DNA from: a virus
Length of the DNA: 32,120 nucleotides
Virus record (IMG/VR): IMGVR_UViG_3300030399_000059
Location: 1 to 32,120 of that record
Direction: 5' to 3' (one strand)
Both the position numbers and the translations under genes were made by a program. Shown piece after piece: positions 30,137 through 32,120 of the stretch. The first letter of the stretch is position 1; each line of letters opens with the position of its first letter. The notes beneath the pieces are model-generated. The model saw only the letters and a program-made list of their open reading frames with translations, made no database searches and was not told the DNA's origin.

Positions 30137-30265
30137 GGCGGGGTATATCAGATGGTTAGATAATTTGAATAGAGAAAGTTTATATTAAAGACAGTAGACG
30201 TATTGTCATATAGATTTACAAAGCGTATATTCAAAAGGTCAGTGGTTCGAATCCACTCCCCGGTA
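30137..30265 (+). tRNA. tRNA with a 55-nt insertion in the anticodon loop
   Basis: Acceptor GGCGGGG (30137-30143) pairs five bases with CCCCGGT (30258-30264); the outer two pairs are a G-T wobble and a G-G mismatch. TA (8-9), D stem TATC/GATA with a GG loop, base 26 A, and anticodon stem TTTGA/TCAAA (30164-30168, 30231-30235). Variable loop AGGTC, T arm AGTGG-TTCGAAT-CCACT. The anticodon loop is 62 nt (30169-30230) where 7 is normal. The insert folds into its own hairpin, GTTTATAT with ATATAGAT and GACA with TGTC (30178-30215). No CCA is encoded. Spliced readings give anticodon TAT (Ile) or AGA (Ser), so the identity is open. It may also be a decayed gene. Confidence 0.6.
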
Positions 30266-30516
30266 CAAGTAAAACACTAAAGAAGCATCCGAACCCCAAT
30301 GACCGAAATTAGTACGGTTGCAAACGGAAAAAAGTAGCGAGGGGCTCAGGTGGATTTCAAAGTACCCATCGTTTCATTTACAAAAGTCATAACCGTAATT
30401 ATTCTGTCTATAATACGTTCAAATTCCTTTTTTGAGTATTTAATTACAGTAGTTGAGTTTCTATACTCAATTAATACGATAACCGAATCAGCACTTTTAT
30501 TTTCAAAAAAATCAAT
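30266..30516. other. Gap after the tRNA; one open frame without a start
   Basis: No gene on the plus strand. On the minus strand a frame of about 66 codons (30545 to a stop at 30346) reads protein-like (IDFFENKSADSVIVLIEYR onward) but has no ATG, GTG or TTG at a useful place, so it may be a broken gene. A stem TTGAGT/ACTCAA occurs near 30456-30473. Confidence 0.4.
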
Positions 30517-30699
30517 ATGGAAACAATAGAAAAAAAACCCTTAGAAATTATTAAGGAGAAGTTTGAATTAACCCCAAACGAAAACACAAACATACTTTCA
30601 ATTAAGGGCGTTAATCCTCTGGATATTTTGGAACTACTGCGTAAATGTGGTTATCATCAACTGGGATGTTATCAGAATAGGTTACCGCAAGATGGGTAA
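30517..30699 (+). CDS. Doubtful small plus-strand gene
   Basis: 60 residues, METIEKKPLEIIKEKFELTPN onward; the first 47 residues look like a helix-strand protein, but the last 29 codons overlap the convergent minus-strand gene at 30611. The A-rich leader before the ATG is good for Bacteroidetes. I give it low weight because no neighbour supports it. Confidence 0.35.
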   Translation: METIEKKPLEIIKEKFELTPNENTNILSIKGVNPLDILELLRKCGYHQLGCYQNRLPQDG

Positions 30700-30904
30700 T
30701 ACGCTTGTTGTTGATTAATACAAATTCCAAGTCGTTTAACACAGCAAACAGCGTTACAGATTCATGTTTTTCCCGGGTATAAATAAGGATAGTTAGTTGT
30801 AATTGCTTTAGTGATAAATATAGGTCAAAAGCACCAAGCATCCCCTCTATATATTCACTGTCCTTGCGGTTATTGAAGATTAAGTACAGCCAGCTATAAC
30901 GCAT
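30611..30904 (-). CDS. Small hypothetical minus-strand gene in the operator island
   Basis: 97 residues, MRYSWLYLIFNNRKDSEYI onward, strand-rich with several hydrophobic stretches (LQLTILIYTREKHESVTLFAVL) but no clear membrane helix. It is the only likely minus-strand gene after 24003. Its start is 43 bases from operator copy C, which also lies upstream of the divergent Cro/CI-type gene, so both could answer to the same regulator. Function unknown. Confidence 0.6.
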   Translation of the reverse strand: MRYSWLYLIFNNRKDSEYIEGMLGAFDLYLSLKQLQLTILIYTREKHESVTLFAVLNDLEFVLINNKRITHLAVTYSDNIPVDDNHIYAVVPKYPED

Positions 30905-30957
30905 TATTTAAAGAAGAGGATAGTTATTTAGAAGCAAATTAATTACCTTGTCCCAAT

Positions 30958-30973
30958 AGGTATATAGTTACCT
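30958..30973 (-). promoter_or_regulatory. AGGTA-N6-TACCT operator, copy C
   Basis: AGGTATATAGTTACCT: 5-bp arms pair perfectly about a 6-base centre. On the minus strand it continues as ATTGGGACAAGG like copy A. It lies 10 bases upstream of the -33 box of the Cro/CI-type gene. Confidence 0.65.
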
Positions 30974-30982
30974 AAAGAGATA

Positions 30983-31015
30983 TTTGTTTCATTCAAAATA
31001 ACTTTTGTATCTTTG
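30983..31015 (+). promoter_or_regulatory. Promoter of the Cro/CI-type gene
   Basis: TTTG (30983-30986), 21 bases, TATCTTTG (31008-31015): full Bacteroidetes-type promoter. The ATG lies 17 bases downstream. Confidence 0.65.
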
Positions 31016-31032
31016 ATTAAATTATTTTATCA

Positions 31033-31257
31033 ATGGCATTACAGAAAAAAGAGTTACTCACAGCATTGAACGATAAGATGTTTTTTGAAATGGGAGAAAG
31101 GCAAAAGAAATTGGGGTTAAGACATTTTGCCAGCGAAGTAGGTATCAGCACCTCCACACTTTCAAGGGTCGTAAACGGAGGCGATGTTGAACTTAACACC
31201 CTTGAGTTAATTTGTAGTTGGCTCAAAAAACCAATTACTGATTTCTTAAAAGCTTGA
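31033..31257 (+). CDS. Cro/CI-type helix-turn-helix regulator
   Basis: 74 residues. The core GLRHFASEVGISTSTLSRVVNG (about 34-55) is a standard HTH_3: helix, A..vGIStsTLSR..nG turn and recognition helix, followed by the usual LELICSWLKKP helix. No C-terminal sensor or cleavage domain, so it is Cro-sized rather than CI-sized. Operator copy C in its own promoter region and copies A and B near the tRNA suggest it binds the AGGTA-N6-TACCT dyad. It probably governs early genes or its own level. Confidence 0.85.
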   Translation: MALQKKELLTALNDKMFFEMGERQKKLGLRHFASEVGISTSTLSRVVNGGDVELNTLELICSWLKKPITDFLKA

Positions 31258-31276
31258 AATAAAAAAAATAAACGCT

Positions 31277-31486
31277 ATGACCAACCAACCACAACCAATT
31301 GACACCCATCCGCAACTTATTCCGATGCTGGAGCAGCTGAAAGACAATGCCCGCATTGAGGGCTCAATCATCCGCACGAAGGATATCGCCATGCAAATGA
31401 GCGAGGACTACGACCGGCGGGAACTGGCCGCAGAGCGGCAATCATCCTTTGAAAGACTTTCCGAGCAGTTGTATCTTTGCCATTAA
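31277..31486 (+). CDS. Small acidic hypothetical protein
   Basis: 69 residues, MTNQPQPIDTHPQLIPMLEQ onward, helical and polar. No family recognised. 19 bases after the regulator gene with an A-rich leader, and 5 bases before the next ATG, so probably part of the same operon. Confidence 0.65.
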   Translation: MTNQPQPIDTHPQLIPMLEQLKDNARIEGSIIRTKDIAMQMSEDYDRRELAAERQSSFERLSEQLYLCH

Positions 31487-31491
31487 TACCA

Positions 31492-31695
31492 ATGGACTTA
31501 TTAACCTGGATGGCACTTGATGCCCGCAGAACGTATGTAGCAAGCAAACAGGCTGCAAATAGCTGGTTCTTATATTATGGCAGTAGTACAAAGCCGATGT
31601 TTGGGCCCGCGCCGTGGGGACACTGTGTAAGCGAACGCGATAAGTTAATAGGTTTTAATCCAAGATTACAAAAACATTTCTTTAAAATCAAATAA
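31492..31695 (+). CDS. Small hypothetical protein
   Basis: 67 residues from the ATG at 31492 (MDLLTWMALDARRTYVASKQ); a TTG at 31477 would overlap the previous gene. Aromatic and Gly-rich middle (SWFLYYGSSTKPMFGPAPWG). Not recognised. 5 bases to the DUF6948-type gene. Confidence 0.6.
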   Translation: MDLLTWMALDARRTYVASKQAANSWFLYYGSSTKPMFGPAPWGHCVSERDKLIGFNPRLQKHFFKIK

Positions 31696-31700
31696 ATCTC

Positions 31701-32000
31701 ATGGACAAAAACAAATTCTACATTATCAGAACCCATTCCGCCGGTGTGTGGTTTGGAAACATCCAAAAACTGGACGGAACAATCGCTATCGTAACAAACG
31801 CGAGGCGTTTATGGTATTGGGCAGGCGCCGCGTCATTGAGCCAGTTGGCGGTTGACGGAACGAAAAACCCATCCGACTGCAAATTCACCGTGACGATCAC
31901 CGACGAAGACGGTGTTTATCTACCACAGGTGATAGAGGTATTGCCATGCACAGACGAGGCTGTTACAAATATTAAATCAGTGAAAGTATGGAAAATGTAA
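31701..32000 (+). CDS. DUF6948-type phage protein
   Basis: 99 residues. FYIIRTHSAGVWFGNI, then VTNARRLWYWAGAASLSQLAVDGT and CKFTVTI, and a closing VIEVLPCTDEAVTNI and VKVWKM match what I remember of DUF6948, a small family common in Bacteroidetes phages. The biochemical role is not known. Its 3' end overlaps the following repeat gene by 13 bases, an arrangement in which the two are probably co-translated. Confidence 0.8.
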   Translation: MDKNKFYIIRTHSAGVWFGNIQKLDGTIAIVTNARRLWYWAGAASLSQLAVDGTKNPSDCKFTVTITDEDGVYLPQVIEVLPCTDEAVTNIKSVKVWKM

Positions 32001-32120
32001 TAAAAAAATTTCTATATATTGATCCGATAAGCTCCGGCGACGGCTCCGGCGACGGCTCCGGCTACGGCTCCGGCGACGGCTCCGGCTACGGCTCCGGCTA
32101 CAGCGACGGCTCCGGCGACG
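31988..32120 (+). CDS. Start of a GSGD/GSGY repeat protein, cut by window end
   Basis: Begins MENVIKKFLYIDPISSGD at 31988, then runs into repeats of a 12-bp unit (GGC TCC GGC plus GAC or TAC) encoding GSGD or GSGY; one unit is broken (GYSDGSG). Related phage genes carry such flexible repeats before a globular DUF7666-type domain, but that part lies outside the window. The repeat is conserved in DNA as well as protein, so copy number may vary by slippage. Confidence 0.7.
   Translation, partial: MENVIKKFLYIDPISSGDGSGDGSGYGSGDGSGYGSGYSDGSGD

Noticed and set aside
30169-30230. Group I intron in the tRNA
   Set aside because: At about 55 bases it is far shorter than any group I core, and no P/Q/R/S elements are visible.
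6712-30257. Prophage attachment sites made by the shared 15-base T-arm
   Set aside because: Head genes continue to the left of 6712, no integrase is seen, and the inner segment would split the head operon.
30053-30972. Insertion sequence with 27-base terminal inverted repeats
   Set aside because: No transposase between the repeats, no visible target-site duplication, and copies fit an operator dyad next to a Cro/CI-type gene better.
31990-32120. CRISPR array at the window end
   Set aside because: The 12-bp units are directly adjacent with no spacers and encode an in-frame GSGD/GSGY repeat.

Overview
The window looks like part of the genome of a tailed double-stranded DNA phage (or phage-like element) of a Bacteroidetes host. 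Phage identity rests on a recognisable large terminase, portal, scaffold-like and major-capsid-like block, together with a phage initiator and helicase pair. The Bacteroidetes assignment rests on perfect TAnnTTTG -7 boxes in front of several genes (one with TTG exactly 19 bases upstream), on A/T-rich leaders instead of Shine-Dalgarno sites, and on accessory families common in phages of that phylum (the DUF6948-type gene, the GSGD/GSGY repeat gene, the polyvalent-type 300-residue protein). The large portal and terminase genes and the gene order resemble crAss-like podoviruses, but that is a hypothesis. No integrase and no tail genes are seen.

Layout. (1) 1-4043, minus: head genes in transcription order scaffold-like, major capsid-like, a 397-residue protein, a terminator, then the first codons of another gene. 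(2) 4142-6688, plus: a cassette of eight small genes (XRE regulator, zinc-knuckle miniprotein, unknowns, single-domain GroES) with its own terminator, lying between portal and scaffold genes of the opposite strand. (3) 6817-15443, minus: family-9-like glycosyltransferase, methyltransferase, GT4-like glycosyltransferase, a small unknown, a tandem double GroES protein, a small unknown, terminase and portal, with ATGA overlaps at several junctions. (4) 15636-16261, plus: two paralogous ~94-residue genes and a terminator. (5) 16424-23935, minus: DNA metabolism, with two adenine methylases, a DnaB/RecA-fold ATPase, a replisome-organiser-type initiator holding an 11-bp iteron array (likely replication origin), small regulators, a Gp37/Gp68-type three-cysteine protein and a RepL-like winged-helix protein. 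(6) 24003-32120, plus: early or accessory genes, with a third adenine methylase, an HNH endonuclease, a winged-helix protein, many small membrane or DNA-binding proteins, a Cro/CI-type regulator, a tRNA carrying a ~55-nt insertion in its anticodon loop, and the start of a low-complexity repeat gene cut by the window end.

How it may work together. The initiator would bind the iterons in its own gene and load the DnaB-like ATPase, whose C-terminus ends in an SSB-like acidic tip. Three adenine methylases without a visible partner nuclease suggest protection of phage DNA. Two GroES-type proteins in or beside the morphogenesis block suggest dedicated help for folding of head proteins, as T4 gp31 provides. 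The glycosyltransferase and methyltransferase trio suggests glycan decoration of virion or host surface. Two operator families are visible: a TGTnAATryATTnACA palindrome around the methylase at 24003, and an AGGTA-N6-TACCT-type dyad around the Cro/CI-type gene and the tRNA.
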